From contig NC_089459.1 of NCBI RefSeq assembly GCF_026210795.1, positions 2,954,235 to 3,018,234 of the forward strand: a stretch of DNA of 64,000 nt, given 5' to 3'. Numbering within the stretch: the stretch's first letter is position 1; each line of letters begins with the position of its first letter. Below are positions 11,861 to 22,599 of the stretch, in pieces. The notes under the pieces were generated by a model. It ran no database searches, had not been told where the DNA came from, and was given only the letters and a program-made list of their open reading frames with translations. Source of the stretch: Rhizophagus irregularis. Its lineage: Eukaryota > Glomeromycota > Glomeromycetes > Glomerales > Glomeraceae. The position numbers and the translations under genes are program-made.

Positions 11861-12880
11861 TTATTCTTTATCAGAAGTTAGTTCTTGATTTTGATTTCCA
11901 TCTTCTCCACTACTATCATTACCACCATTGTTTTCTTTACTTTTACCTTTATCTGTTTCAATTTCCCATTCATTTTCATAATCATTTTCTTCAGTATATT
12001 CATTTTTTTCATCATCTGAATTATTTATATCTACCTCATTATCATCCTCCAGCATGCTCAGTAACTTATCATAATCAAATAAGTCATTATCTTCTGAACC
12101 ATCAGTATTTGTTAAAACTCCACAACATTTGAAAGACCTCCTAATAAGATCTTTGTCAACATCATCCCATAATTCCTTGACCCATGTTGCAACTGTTGAA
12201 TAGGAAGGTCTTTTAATCCTTCTGGCTGGAGTAAGAGCATGAATGGTAAAAGACATCCAATCATTATATCGTTCTTTAACCTGCAAATTATAAATAAATG
12301 TTAATAAAAATCAAAGAATTTATAAATAAAATATGCTAAATTGCTAACAATAAAAAATTTTAAAGAATTATATACAATTTTTACCTTAACTTTAAAGCTT
12401 TTGTTAATTGCAACGTCTAATGGTTGCAATTTAGATGTGCAATCACCTGGAATTACGGCAATATTCGTATTTTTTTCTACCAACTGATTTTTAACAGAAC
12501 TTACAATATGACCACGAAAAGAATCCAAAACCAGTAAGGAACGCGAATTACCAAAAGGGTTTCTTGAGGTCCATACAGTTTCAATCCACCATAGCATTTC
12601 CTTTTCATTCATCTATCCTTTTTCATTAGCTCGTATATGAATACCATGTGGAAAATTTTCTTTTGGCACATTTTTTAATTTAAAAATGCAAACTACTGGG
12701 AGCTTACTGCCATCAGCCATACATGCAAATACAACTGTAAAAGATGAGCGCTCATGGCCCATAGTACGAATGCTGACTGTTTTTGCGCCCTTATGGTCTA
12801 TAGTGGAATTACTTGGCAAATCAAATCATAGTGGTGTCTCATCCATATTATCTATATATTTTAATGGATAGTTATGCTAA
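11861..12880 (-). pseudogene. pogo/Tigger-type DDE transposase, 5'-truncated and broken
   Basis: The minus strand reads the DDE catalytic region of pogo-like (DDE_1) transposases: YIDNMDETPL at the right end, then GHERSSFTVVFACMADGSKL, SLLVLDSFRGH (second acidic position), VIPGDCTSKLQPLDVAINKS and a C-terminal VKERYNDWM...STVATWVKELWDDV, ending in a very acidic tail. An intron (about 12282-12392, GTAAAA..TTTGCAG) separates the last two blocks. The DNA-binding N-terminus is absent. An in-frame TGA stands where the family has tryptophan (MDETPLWFD-type motif), and another stop lies before the MNEKEML segment. It is a dead fragment. Confidence 0.8.
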
Positions 12881-12989
12881 ATCCTTCTATATAAAATATA
12901 ACTTAAAAAAACGTTTTGTTTTTCAATCAAATCTGATGGTAATTATTATGCTACAGTTGTTCTACAACATTTATCACATGTTAAAATTA

Positions 12990-13235
12990 ATGTTATCAGG
13001 TTATCAGGTACCAGATATGCATAAGATATATGTAATATACGTGCATGATATTTAGTAATTATATATACACATATCGGGTACCCAATATGTGTATTATTTA
13101 TGCTGAAATTTGGTCATACATCTTACAAGTATCGTGCATATATTACACATATATCAGGTAGTGAAATGTCAGTCACATATCATCTATTTATTATGTACCT
13201 GATATATTATGATACATATTATATAGATATCGTAT
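12990..13235. repeat. Imperfect inverted repeat (ATATCAGGTAC family)
   Basis: TTATCAGGTACCAGATATG near 13000 and TACCTGATATATTATG near 13196 form weak inverted ends. Inside, GATATATGTAATATACGTGC has an inverse partner around 13128-13160. It may be a small degraded terminal-repeat element. There are no coding features and no clear target duplication. Confidence 0.35.
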
Positions 13236-13599
13236 AGATATCATATAGATATCGTATAAATATTGGATTTTGTATTAATACTAGTAAATTTATAATATAA
13301 TTCAGGCAAAAATTATAAAATGGAATCATAATTTATGATTAAATATTAATTATAATTTGGGCTAAAATAAAATTTAATTATACTAAATTTTATTAAAATT
13401 TATATTATTTATTTATTCAATTAAAATGTAGAAATATTACAAAAAAGAAATCATATTCTATGTAAAATCAATTAAAGTTGAATACTATAAATGAAATAAA
13501 TATATATACTTTATAGTCGAAGTAGCATGATAATGAAGTCACCTGTTTGCTTATTTTCATTATATCTGTTTAATTTATAAAGAAACTTTAGTGAAAAAT

Positions 13600-14250
13600 G
13601 TTAATGTGTTAGTAAGAGAAAAGGAGCATTAATAAAAAAGTTAGTAGTAGAAAAATATCAGTAGAAACATTAGTAAGAAAAAAAAAATAGAAAATGCTAT
13701 TAGTAGGATAACGTTAATGAAAATATAAAATATATTAGTAGGAGATAACATTAATAGAAAATGTTTAGTAGAAACGTTAGTAGGAATTTCAATAGAAGAA
13801 AAAAAATGATAGAAAAGAAGAAAAAATGTTAGTAGAAAGTAAATGTTAATAAAGATAAATATTAGTAAGTAGGAGAATAACGTTAGTGAAAAGAAAGAAA
13901 TGGTAAAAATATGTTAGTAAGGAGTGTTAATAGAAGAAAAGAAAGAAAAAATGTTAGTAGAAGGCGAACGTTAATAAAAATGTATGTTAGTAAGAGGATA
14001 ACGTTAGTTGGAGGAAAGAAATGGTAAAAATATGTTAGTAAGGAGTGTTAATAGAAGAAAAGAAAGAAAAAATGTTAGTAAAAGGTGAATGTCAATAAAA
14101 ATATATGTTAGTAAGAGAATAACGTTCAGTAGGAGAAAAGAAATAGTAGAAATATGTTAGTAGAAGTGTTAGTAAAAGAAAAAGAAAGAAACGTGAAAGA
14201 AAATGTTAAGAGTGTTAATAAAAAATGTTTACAATATGAAAAGAGAAATG
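13600..14250. repeat. Minisatellite, 121-bp period, GTTAGTA sub-repeats
   Basis: The word ATAACGTT starts at 13877, 13998 and 14119, giving a period of exactly 121 bp over about three clear units. Each unit also holds AAGAAATGGTAAAAATATG and GGAGTGTTAATAGAAGAAAA. More degenerate copies of the GTTAGTA sub-repeat extend the tract on both sides. Purine-rich on this strand. No gene. Confidence 0.75.
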
Positions 14251-15182
14251 TAATATTAGTAAATATACTTTTATTTATTTCTGATAAAAAGATATATCAG
14301 ATATGTTAATTATAAATATTTCATAATAAGTAAAAATTATAGTAAATATAAGAATTTGTTTTAAATATAATTTATATAAAAAGGTGAAACTGCGAAAGAA
14401 AAGTTTTGGAAAAAAAAAACAAATAATAATATAATCATCATGTGATCATATGATCACTTGATAACAATAGGCTACTTCATAATTGATTGATCAGCATAAT
14501 TTTTTGTTTAAACGTTTATTTAATTTTTATTATTATGGCAAAAATAGGTGACGTGGCAAAAGAATGTAAAATAGAAAAAAAATGAAAATATTAACGTACT
14601 CAATTAATAATCGAAGATATTACAGTATTATTCAAAGTCTAAGTTTTATTATATTTATTTATCATTTGTATATTTGAGTGTAAATCAGAATATCTATGAT
14701 CACATATTTTATTGGTTAGTATAATCTAATCAGACGTGTACCAGCAAAACTAGGCCAGTTCATAATTGTTCGATCAGCTTTTTTGGTCATGTTACACTAA
14801 TCTCATGATCAAAGTTCAATTTTGAGTTGGTTTGATTGATAAACATAAGGCAACCAATAGTTATGGTTTTGTTTATTTTTGTCAGTATTTTTGTCTACTC
14901 GACCAAAATGACCTACATTTTTGATAGTTCACGTTGAATGGTCAGTTGATCATTCTACAGTTAAATTTATTGGTCTGAATTTTTAGTGCAACTGACCAAA
15001 TATCCGTTCAATCAAGCCTACTGTTGGTCCATTAATTGATCAGTTAACTCCTAATAATTATTGTTTTTGATTGGCCAGATTGGCCAATGTCAATGTGTCT
15101 AAACGCTTCAATAGAAATGTTATTAATATTGCTGAAATATTTTATTTATAATTCACAATTACGTTAATTTTAATATTTAATT
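14251..15182. other. Gene-free stretch with TAGGCC/TTGATCAG dispersed repeats
   Basis: No coding region is seen. The related words TAGGCTACTTCATAATTGAT (about 14468) and TAGGCCAGTTCATAATTGTT (about 14747) recur, with a weak inverse partner near 15015. The stretch is rich in GATCAG and TTGGTC. A similar pair occurs at about 23459 and 23800. These may be ends of a decayed element family, but I could not find target duplications. Confidence 0.35.
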
Positions 15183-15457
15183 TTAATATTTAATATTTAA
15201 AAGATTATCTTCAGCTTTTAAACCCTTTTTTGCTCTTATAATATCTATAAAATAATAAAAATTAGATTAAATTAGGAATAATTAATTAATAATATTTATA
15301 GTTATTACTTACTATCATTATTTCTTTTTTTATTAGCTTTAATAAACATACTAGTTTGCCTTTTTGTTACAGTATTAAGTGTCTTTCTAGTAGAATTGAT
15401 ATCATTATTAAAATCTTTCATTTCATTATCATCATCTTGAATTTCATCATTATCATC
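15183..15457 (-). pseudogene. Probable former C-terminal tail of the dioxygenase gene
   Basis: Directly beyond the TAA the frame continues acidic then basic (DDNDEIQDDDNEMKDFNND, later KRQTSMFIKANKKRNND). It reaches a GTAAGT donor near 15319, and after a TTATAG acceptor resumes as IIRAKKGLKAEDNLLNIKY, ending in TAA at 15183. An intact frame, a donor and an acceptor beyond a stop suggest the TAA is a recent change (one transition from CAA), or that the long form is made in other alleles. The alternative is a chance open stretch in low-complexity sequence. Confidence 0.45.
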
Positions 15458-16817
15458 TTACATTTCATCATCATCCTCCTTAATTTTCTTATTAAAGTTA
15501 CGCAATTCTTTAAAGAAATCTTGATGTACATAATATACAATACTATGTCTAATTCCTTTAGTAACTTTTAAATTTCCATGCTTTAAAAATCTTGAAGAAA
15601 ATACTAAAACTTGTCCTGGTCTAATTTTAACAACAAGTTTTATTTCTGAAAAGCATATTTCACCACCTTCAAAATCACCCAAAACAACTAAAAAAGCTAA
15701 AGAATTCTCATGATCATTTTTATCTAAATGATATTTGCTAATAATATTATAATTTATAGAAATCATTGGAAAAATTCCAAATGATCTTGGTGCAAATGGA
15801 CCCCAATTTAATTGACTTAACTTTTTATAAAAATCATTATAATAATTTTGAGCAAATCGGTTAATGCTATCTGATAATGGTTTAAGAGTCAGGATTAATT
15901 TGTCAACACATTCTTGATGGTTAGTATTATGTGTACTAGCCATATTAGAACTAGTGTAAGGAAGAGTATTATTCCTTGCAAATGCTCCAAAATTCTCAGC
16001 AAATCTTTCCCAAAATTCATTACTTCGGTGAGATGCATTATCTAATGTGTGAAAATAATAATCATTTATGGCAACTGCTGCTTGAGTAACAGCATCTTGA
16101 TCATCAAGTTTTTCCAAATGAACTAAAATTTGATGATTCTGATTTACAATGCATTTAGCTTTTACCATATATTCAAATTCTTTTAATTCATCTAACGAAT
16201 TAGGATTTGAATTATTTTGCAGAAAATTGTTAATTGAATTGTTGTTGTTAAGAAGACTTTTAAGATAACGTATAACATTTTTTCTCTTTATTGGACTTTT
16301 CATACTTAACCATTGGCCAAAAGCAATCCACTTACCATTACCAGGTAAATAATTATTTGCTTTTTTATTAAGGATATCATCTATTAATATAATATAATTC
16401 AAAGGAATTTCAGATATATTATTATTTTTATTTTTAATTCTTGCTTTTCTAATTAAAGTTCCAATAAACAGATCTTTTTTAAAGATTCCTTGCTGAATTT
16501 TTGTCGCTTTAAATGGTATTCTATCTGATAGGCTAAGTAGAATATTTGTCCATTGATTTTTTATATAAAGTAATTCTTCAGAAGCGTTTAATTTTTTAGT
16601 AGTACTTTGCGTTCTGTGCTAAATATATAAAAAATAAAAAATTGTTTAAATGTTTAAATGTTTATAAAACTAAAGAGTTAATGCATCCATATCTGATATG
16701 ATAACATACTTTATTTTTATTAAAAATTAAATTTTTTTCAATCTTTTGTTTTTTATTAGCATTTTCACGAACATGTCTAGATTTTTTTTTTGTTTCAGTT
16801 ACTGATTCTTTATACAT
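15458..16817 (-). CDS. TET/JBP-like 2-oxoglutarate-Fe(II) dioxygenase, probably truncated
   Basis: Exon 1 is 16817-16710 (MYKESVTETKKKSRHVRE, basic). A 91-bp intron follows (16709-16619, GTATGT..TTTAG). Exon 2 runs to a TAA at 15458. The product would be about 422 aa. Near residue 332 is YHLDKND (iron-binding H-x-D), then GDFEGGEI, RPGQVLVFSS, KHGN (distal iron-binding His, near 382) and IRHSIVYYVH (2OG-binding Arg). The double-stranded beta-helix order and the HGN...RHSIV spacing resemble the TET/JBP-like oxygenases found in fungi, which oxidise methylated or unmodified pyrimidines in DNA and often travel with transposons. The family call is recognition, not a search. After the stop the same frame stays open for about 50 more codons and then meets a GTAAGT donor (see next entry). 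Confidence 0.65.
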
Positions 16818-17279
16818 TTTAATTAGTTTTATTATTTGAAAAATAATAATAAATTTGAAGTAAATTGTTTTAATTTAGCAGAAAAAATAACTGAAAAGTA
16901 TATTTATATGCAAATGTCCCGTTTAATGCATACATTTGCAGGTCAGGTAACCATAGTAAAATTCATTTTATGTGATATTATACATAAATTATTTGATATT
17001 ATATTTTATAAAATGTAAAATTTATCCTTTATTAAAAGTTAGAGATTTTTATAACACAACATAATTTTTTTAAGAGAATCTTAAGGTAAATTTTGCCTAT
17101 CACTATCTAAAAGATAACATGCAGAATACTTTGTTCAAAAGATTCTTTGAAAGCTTGTTGATTTTGAGGAATACCTAGTAATATACGCCATATACGTGTT
17201 CTATTATTATTTTATTTTTTTTAAAAAAATTAATTTATATTATTTATATTAAATAAAAAAGAGAATAAAATACTGAGAG
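16818..17279. other. Upstream flank of the dioxygenase gene, nothing certain
   Basis: This AT-rich stretch lies between the start of the dioxygenase gene and the 3' end of the WD40 relic. Its promoter should be here, but I see no clear TATA or motif. The small open frames in it lack any recognisable content. Confidence 0.4.
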
Positions 17280-18690
17280 AGATATTTACTTATACTTATC
17301 AGGGTATCTTCCTAATTATGTAATTTTTCAATTAATCTCTCTCTTCTTTCTTGAAGCGGAGGATAATCCTAAAAAATAAAATTAGTATTTATCCAATACT
17401 TCAAATATGTCAAGATGGGAAACATTAACAAACCTGCAAATTTATAGATTCTATAGAGGATATCGAAGACCTCCTTGAAATAGTGGATATCGTTTCTAAA
17501 AAATAAAAAATAAAAATAAAAAAAATATTATTATTAATTGACATATACTGATAAGCCTCTTAATTATATCCACTTTACCTTGAGGAACTGTTGGAATAGT
17601 CACTGGAGATACATTAGTTGGTTTGATTGGCTCTTTTCTCGCCTTTGGATCCTTTTTTACAATAGGTTCCTGATCTAGAAACAATTTGAAGATTTCTTCC
17701 TTTTCAGAAGTGGCTTTGAAAGAAGATTAAAATTAGATGACGACGGTATTCGAAATTCAGTGTATTTAATGGATGTATACTTTTCGAAATAGAAAAATCA
17801 TAATATTAAGCTTAAATAAAAAAAGATATGTTTGTATAAAGTAATCATATAAAGCAATAATATAGGTAATATTAATCGATATATGTACATACAGTATCAG
17901 ATCTTAAACCTTCCAAGTCCCAAATCTTTAAGATTTTTTTTTTTGATTGAATTTATCACGATAAATTTCCCATCAGGAGAAATTTCAAAAAATTTAATCT
18001 GTTATAAAATATAATTCGTAAACATTTACAGATAGTTAATTACAATCACAACTCAATAAATATAAGATTCTTACAGAATGTTGCATATTAAGATGATAAA
18101 TTTGAAAATTACTCTGAAAAATGTCAATAATCAGAAGTCACCCATCTGAAGAAGAAACTAAAAGATCCTATATAAAATATTATAAAATAAGAATATGTGA
18201 CAAAATTTTGTGAACCAATACAAAGTTACATTATAATTACTGCATCATCATGAATCAGTTCGAGTTTCGTAATTTTACCTTTAATTATAGATTTAGGACT
18301 TATATTTCGAATTAAATTTTTTGTATTAAAATCCCAAACAAGTATAGTTTTTCTATTTGAATGAAACATTATTAACTAAACATTCGCCAAAAGCCATTTA
18401 CTGATTCCAGCCTCTAACGATAAAACCACTTGCCAGCAGCTAAGATTATTCTACCATCTTTCGACATTGTTGTTATTCTACATGCATGATCAAACGTATT
18501 ACTAAAACTTAGTAACTGATTTGATATTTGTGTCAGGGTAAGTAACTTCTAAACAAATCAAAAGATCTGCTATCCGAAATACATATTGACTCATCAAAGA
18601 AACTTGAAATAATATATTCTCCTTACGGAGAGAATGGAACCTAAGCGATATGAGAATCATTGAATCATTATGAATTAAGCTCATTTTTAT
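17280..18690 (-). pseudogene. WD40-repeat protein gene, decayed
   Basis: Minus-strand segments in different frames read as WD40 blades: MSQYVFRIADLLICLEV (about 18590), RITTMSKDGRIILAAGKW (about 18450), NRKTILVWDFNTKNLIR (about 18350), LLVSSSDG...SNFQIYHL (about 18130) and IKFFEISPDGKFIVINSI followed by WDLEGLRSDTV (about 17990). C-terminal pieces (TEFRIPSSSNFNLLSK, EPIVKKDPKARKEPIKP) run on to about 17280. The blades repeat the GH/WD spacing loosely. Frame changes and stops between blades mean it cannot make a full protein as it stands, although some gaps may be short introns. The exact function within the WD40 family cannot be told. Confidence 0.55.
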
Positions 18691-18739
18691 AATTTATTTT
18701 TTCTAGAATATACATACACGTCTTAAGTGGCACCCAATG

Positions 18740-19110
18740 TTAGTTCGAAAAAGGTTAAAACCTACAAAAATTTTAAAAAAGAAACGTTAGTACGTTTTTT
18801 GAATCAATTTCAAAACTTTCTTCTCAAAAAATAAATTTACCATCCGGAAGTCCTTCCGGAAAAGCTAAACCCTATAAAATTTAAAAAAAAAGAAACGTTA
18901 GTACGTTTCTTGAAGTAACTTTAAATTCTACTCCTAAAAAACAACTTACCGTCTGAGAGTTCTCTCTGGAGAAGCCCGAACCTGTAAAGGAAGAAGATTA
19001 GTTCATTTCTTAAAGTTTATTTCAAAACTCTACCCCAAGGAACTAACTTACCGTTAGACGACCTATTTGAAAGTTCCTGGAGAAGCTAAAACCTATATAA
19101 GTGCGATTAA
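18740..19110 (-). repeat. Intron-like tandem repeats, tract 2
   Basis: Read on the minus strand, about 120-bp units follow one another. Each has a T-tract ending in TATAG, TACAG or TGTAG, then a 31-41 nt mini-exon starting GTTTTAGCTTCTCC, GTTCGGGCTTCTCC or GGTTTAGCTTTTCC and ending ACG or ATG, then a GTAAGTT donor. Upstream of two acceptors is a perfect stem AAACG(TACTA)ACGTTT, so a TACTAAC-like branch point sits in a hairpin. One mini-exon is 19052-19092. No long reading frame joins the mini-exons to a known protein. Confidence 0.7.
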
Positions 19111-19232
19111 AGTAAAAAAAAAAATTAATTAAAAGTCTGAAGTTCCAAACTTATCTGACTATAAATGTAAATATAGGTCTTCAAAAAACAAGAAACGAAA
19201 GAATAGTCAAATATTTGATTGGCTGATCTACG

Positions 19233-19302
19233 CATATGGACGGATTTGGCTCACTTGATGATTGACATTCCAATCATCAAGTGAGCCAAATCTGCCCATA
19301 TG
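19233..19302. repeat. 70-bp near-perfect inverted repeat
   Basis: Arms of about 32 bp (CATATGGACGGATTTGGCTC... and its inverse GAGCCAAATCTGCCCATATG) are separated by ACATTC. Only two mismatches are seen in the arms. It could be a miniature foldback element or the source of a long hairpin RNA. The flanks also contain related GGCTGAT words at about 19221 and 19328. Confidence 0.7.
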
Positions 19303-19499
19303 GTCTAATTATAGTAAAGTGCGATCGGCTGATAATCTTTTTTTTCCATTAAGAGTCAAAAAATAAAAAATTAATCAGTACTATTGGTCATATAACTTAT
19401 ATGACTTCTGAATGAACTGATTTACTGAAACAGCTTAAAAAAACTATTATTTAAAAAAAAACACGTTCGAAATTTGAACTCGGAACTAGGAAATGTAAG

Positions 19500-20070
19500 T
19501 AGAGGATGATAGGGATATTAATTTTTTGTTTTAGAACGTTACCAACGCTCCCTTTTCTTTTTTTCTTTAGGAATGTTTCTGACTCGAAATTTGGAGTGGA
19601 ACCTGAAATGTAAGTGGACTTTTTTTTTTGTAGGAATGGTCCTTTTGGTGCGTTTTCTGAACGGGAAAGATATTCTTAATATAAGAACATTTAATAACAT
19701 TCTTTCCCTTCTTTTTTGTAGATTCAGACTGGAATGAGAGAGAATTGGGAGAGTTTTTTTTGGTTTAAAGCGTATTAACATTTTTTTGAGACTGGAACTT
19801 GAAACTGGACGGTTTCGTGTGTGGGAGTGAGAGGTTAGAAATCAGAAGAAGGGAGGAAGGTACTTCAAAATGTTTTATGAATATTCATTATTTTGTTTAT
19901 TTAAATTTTGTAAGATTGACGTTCTTTTACTTCTTTTTTTTGTAGATTTTGACCTTGAACTTGGAGTAAGTTTCTAAAGGAGGAAAGTGGATTTTTTGGG
20001 GTTTTTTTTTATATAACGTATATTAACGTCTTTACTTCATTTTTTTGCAGATTTTTATCCTGGAATTTTT
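19500..20070 (+). repeat. Intron-like tandem repeats, tract 3
   Basis: On the plus strand, acceptor-like sites follow long T-tracts (TTTCTTTAG near 19570, TTTTTGTAG near 19633, TTTTTTGTAG near 19722 and 19945, TTTTTTGCAG near 20050). They are followed by related segments such as GAATGTTTCTGACTCG, ATTCAGACTGGAATG and ATTTTGACCTTGAACTTGG, and by TAAGT or GTAAG words. The units are more degenerate and longer than in tract 2. Hairpins such as GAAAGATATTC...GAATG precede the T-tracts. Confidence 0.5.
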
Positions 20071-20403
20071 GAATTTGACTAGTTTTTCGGATATTATTAG
20101 TGGGAAATAAGATGGATTTATTATTTTATTATGTTGAAGTTTCTCATAATTGTTTGTTTGTCAAATAAATTACTTAAGTGAATTATTTATCAAATAGATT
20201 ACGTCTGGATTCAGCATCTGCATCTGTGCCGTAATATTTTGGCATTCTAAGTTTTAATTTGCAGAGAAGTATAGTTTCTTTATTAATTTGTATTTCATGT
20301 AACAATCAGACAAATTTGCTAGAAAAATGTAGCAAAATTTGCCGATAAAAATTGATTTTTTCGATATAAATGTAACGTCACTTTACATAAGCTTAATTGA
20401 TAC

Positions 20404-20580
20404 TATACATGCTGCCCAAATTATTTTGGGATGCCATAATTATAATTTGGAATGTCGTAATTCATTCAATTTATATATAATTTACTATGTAAAGTGCCAA
20501 AATAATTTGGGATGTCATAATTGAATTTGGGATTTTACTTATAATTACGGCAGCCCAAAATAATTTGGGTGGCATGTATA
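20404..20580 (-). mobile_element. 177-bp MITE, family copy 2
   Basis: Inverse orientation relative to copies 1 and 3 and exactly 177 bp. Ends are TATACATGC...GCATGTATA. The 8-bp flanks are ATTGATAC and ATCGATAC (one mismatch). Internal landmarks (TTTGGGATGCC, TATAATTTACTATGTAAAGT) match the other copies. Confidence 0.9.
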
Positions 20581-20949
20581 ATCGATACAAAACTATCATT
20601 TTGTGCATCAATATCAGATCAATACCTAAATTGCATATCTATCGGGAGCACATTATGTGCAACACATAATGTGGATAGACATCTCTACTGTACTAATATT
20701 ACGGTATCACCTAATCAGTTACAGCTAACATCTTTAATTTATTCTTGTATAACTTACTGCAATGTAAAAAAAGTCTCTCTCTCTCTATTTATTTTGTTTT
20801 TGATATCACTAACTTTTAACTTTCTTTTAGTTTTCTTGATTTTGGACTTTCTTCAATTCCACTCACTTTAAAATTTATAAAGTTAAGTTAACTTACTGTT
20901 ATTTTGATGATTGTGAAAATTTTATTTTACTCATTACTATTATTTTTTT
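20581..20949. other. Gene-free spacer with a small hairpin
   Basis: Nothing coding is supported. A short perfect hairpin, CACATTATGTG / CACATAATGTG, sits at about 20650-20676. A (CT)-rich run is near 20775. Confidence 0.4.
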
Positions 20950-21213
20950 AGCTTCAACCTTTTCCATCTCTAATTTTAACAAACAAAAGTTAAGTAATTT
21001 ATATATTTTTAATTAATTTCATTTATTTACAAATTCAGAAACTAATAATAATTTAAATAATTTTTTTTTTCAGTAACTATTTTTTCTAGCTTCAACCTTT
21101 TCCATCTCTAATTTTAACAAACAAAAGCTAAGTAATTTATATATTTTTAATTAATTTCATTTATTTACAAAATTCAGAAACTAATAATAATTTAAATAAT
21201 TTTTTTTTTTCAG
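20950..21213. repeat. Tandem duplication, 138-bp period
   Basis: The segment starting AGCTTCAACCTTTTCCATCT at 20950 is repeated almost exactly from 21088. Both copies run through AACTAATAATAATTTAAATAA into a long T-tract ending in CAG. Only a few single-base differences separate them, so the duplication is recent. Each unit again looks like T-tract plus acceptor. Confidence 0.8.
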
Positions 21214-21713
21214 AGTGACTAGCTAGTAGTAATTTTAATAATTACCTTTTTGTTTAGTTACAACTTTTCAAACTCTAATGTATATATATTATTGTTTATA
21301 CGGGGAAATGTTATCTTCGGCAAAATGAAGAAGTCTAAACAAAACTTGGAGTCTTCCTTCTTCTAAATCGCTTAGTAAATAATGATATATTATTATAAAA
21401 TAAATTTATGTTGATAAGGCATATTTCTAAGTCATTGTAACAAGTATGGATTAGAGTGGCATAATAGTGATAACACTAAGCTTGTACTTTGACAAAGTTA
21501 CTATGTCTAGTCTATAAAAAATTCTTACTTTTCAGTACGTTGAAAGGTTATATGGGATACGTACATTCTTCTGTCCTTCTAAACAGGGATCAGGATATAT
21601 GACTTGATAACTTGTCTATATCGAAATATATGTTTGGACGGGCCATGCTTTCCTGTAATCTTAAAGATTATAATAAGAAGCAAGATTAAACCTTTTTTCA
21701 AATCCCCCTTAAA

Positions 21714-22589
21714 TAGAGATGCGATCCGGATGAAATTTTACAATCCGTGATCTGCACAGATCAATCTGGATTATCATAGGATTAAATCCAGATAATCTGG
21801 ATTAACTTCAAATTTTTGGGTATCTCGGCATCCAACGATCGTATAGAGATGCACTATAGCTCATTCGAATCGTTGCATTGAGACGATTCGAATGAGCTAT
21901 AGTGCATCTATATACGATCACTGGATGCCGAGATAATTGGCAAAACGTGAAACATTGGCATTTTTATTTTATGATCATGCAAAATTTTACATTTTGCCAA
22001 ATATCTTGGCATCTAGTGATCGTACAGAGATGCACAATAGCTCATTCGAATCGTCTCAATGCAACAATTCGAATGAGCTATAGTGCATCCCTGTACGATC
22101 GTTGGATGCCGAGATATTCGGCAAACTGCCAAAAATCAGTAGTATCATAAATAAAAAATGCCGGTTTTTGACGTTTTGCCAAATATCTCAGCATCCAACG
22201 ATCATACAGGGATGCACTATAGCTCATTCGATTCGTTGTATTGAGATGATTCAAATGAGCTATAGTGCATCTGCATCTCTGTACGATCACTGGATGCCGA
22301 GATATTCGGCAAAATGTAAAATTTTGCATAATCGTAAAATGAAAATGCTGATGTTTGACGTTTTGCCGAATATCTCGGCATCCAGTGATCGTACAGAGAT
22401 GCACAATAGCTCATTCAAATCGTCTCATTACAACAATTTGAATGAGCTATTGTGCATTTCTGTACGATCATTGAATGCTGTTTTGGATTAAAACGGATAT
22501 CCTTAATCCATCCAAATGCATCCATTATCTGTTCGGATCGGATGGATTGGTGGATGATCCAAATTTTCAGATTTCAGATTGCATCTCTA
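21714..22589. mobile_element. 876-bp non-autonomous hAT element enclosing a palindrome array
   Basis: Ends are TAGAGATGC...GCATCTCTA, fitting the hAT end pattern. An exact 8-bp duplication CCCTTAAA flanks it (21706-21713 and 22590-22597). Subterminal parts hold GGATTAAATCCAGAT and GGATTGG words. The centre (21822-22480) is filled by four long palindromes. It has no real gene: the reading frames of 65-130 codons on both strands arise from the palindromes. Confidence 0.9.
21822..22480. repeat. Four 109-119-bp palindromes at about 182-bp spacing
   Basis: Units lie at 21822-21934, 22003-22115, 22185-22303 and 22372-22480. Each is an almost perfect inverted repeat that starts ATCTCGGCATCCA, runs through GAGATGCACTATAGCTCATT, has its centre near CGTTGCATTGAGACG, and returns. 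The roughly 69-bp spacers begin and end with NNGGCAAAACGT / ACGTTTTGCC; spacer 1 is close to the inverse of spacer 3. The GAGATGC word of the element's own ends occurs inside every unit. Confidence 0.85.
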
Positions 22590-22599
22590 CCCTTAAATA

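Noticed and set aside
21902-22491. Overlapping reading frames of 65-129 codons on both strands
   Set aside because: They are mirror translations of palindromes (RSLNAV, SYSASLYDRWMP on both strands), not proteins.
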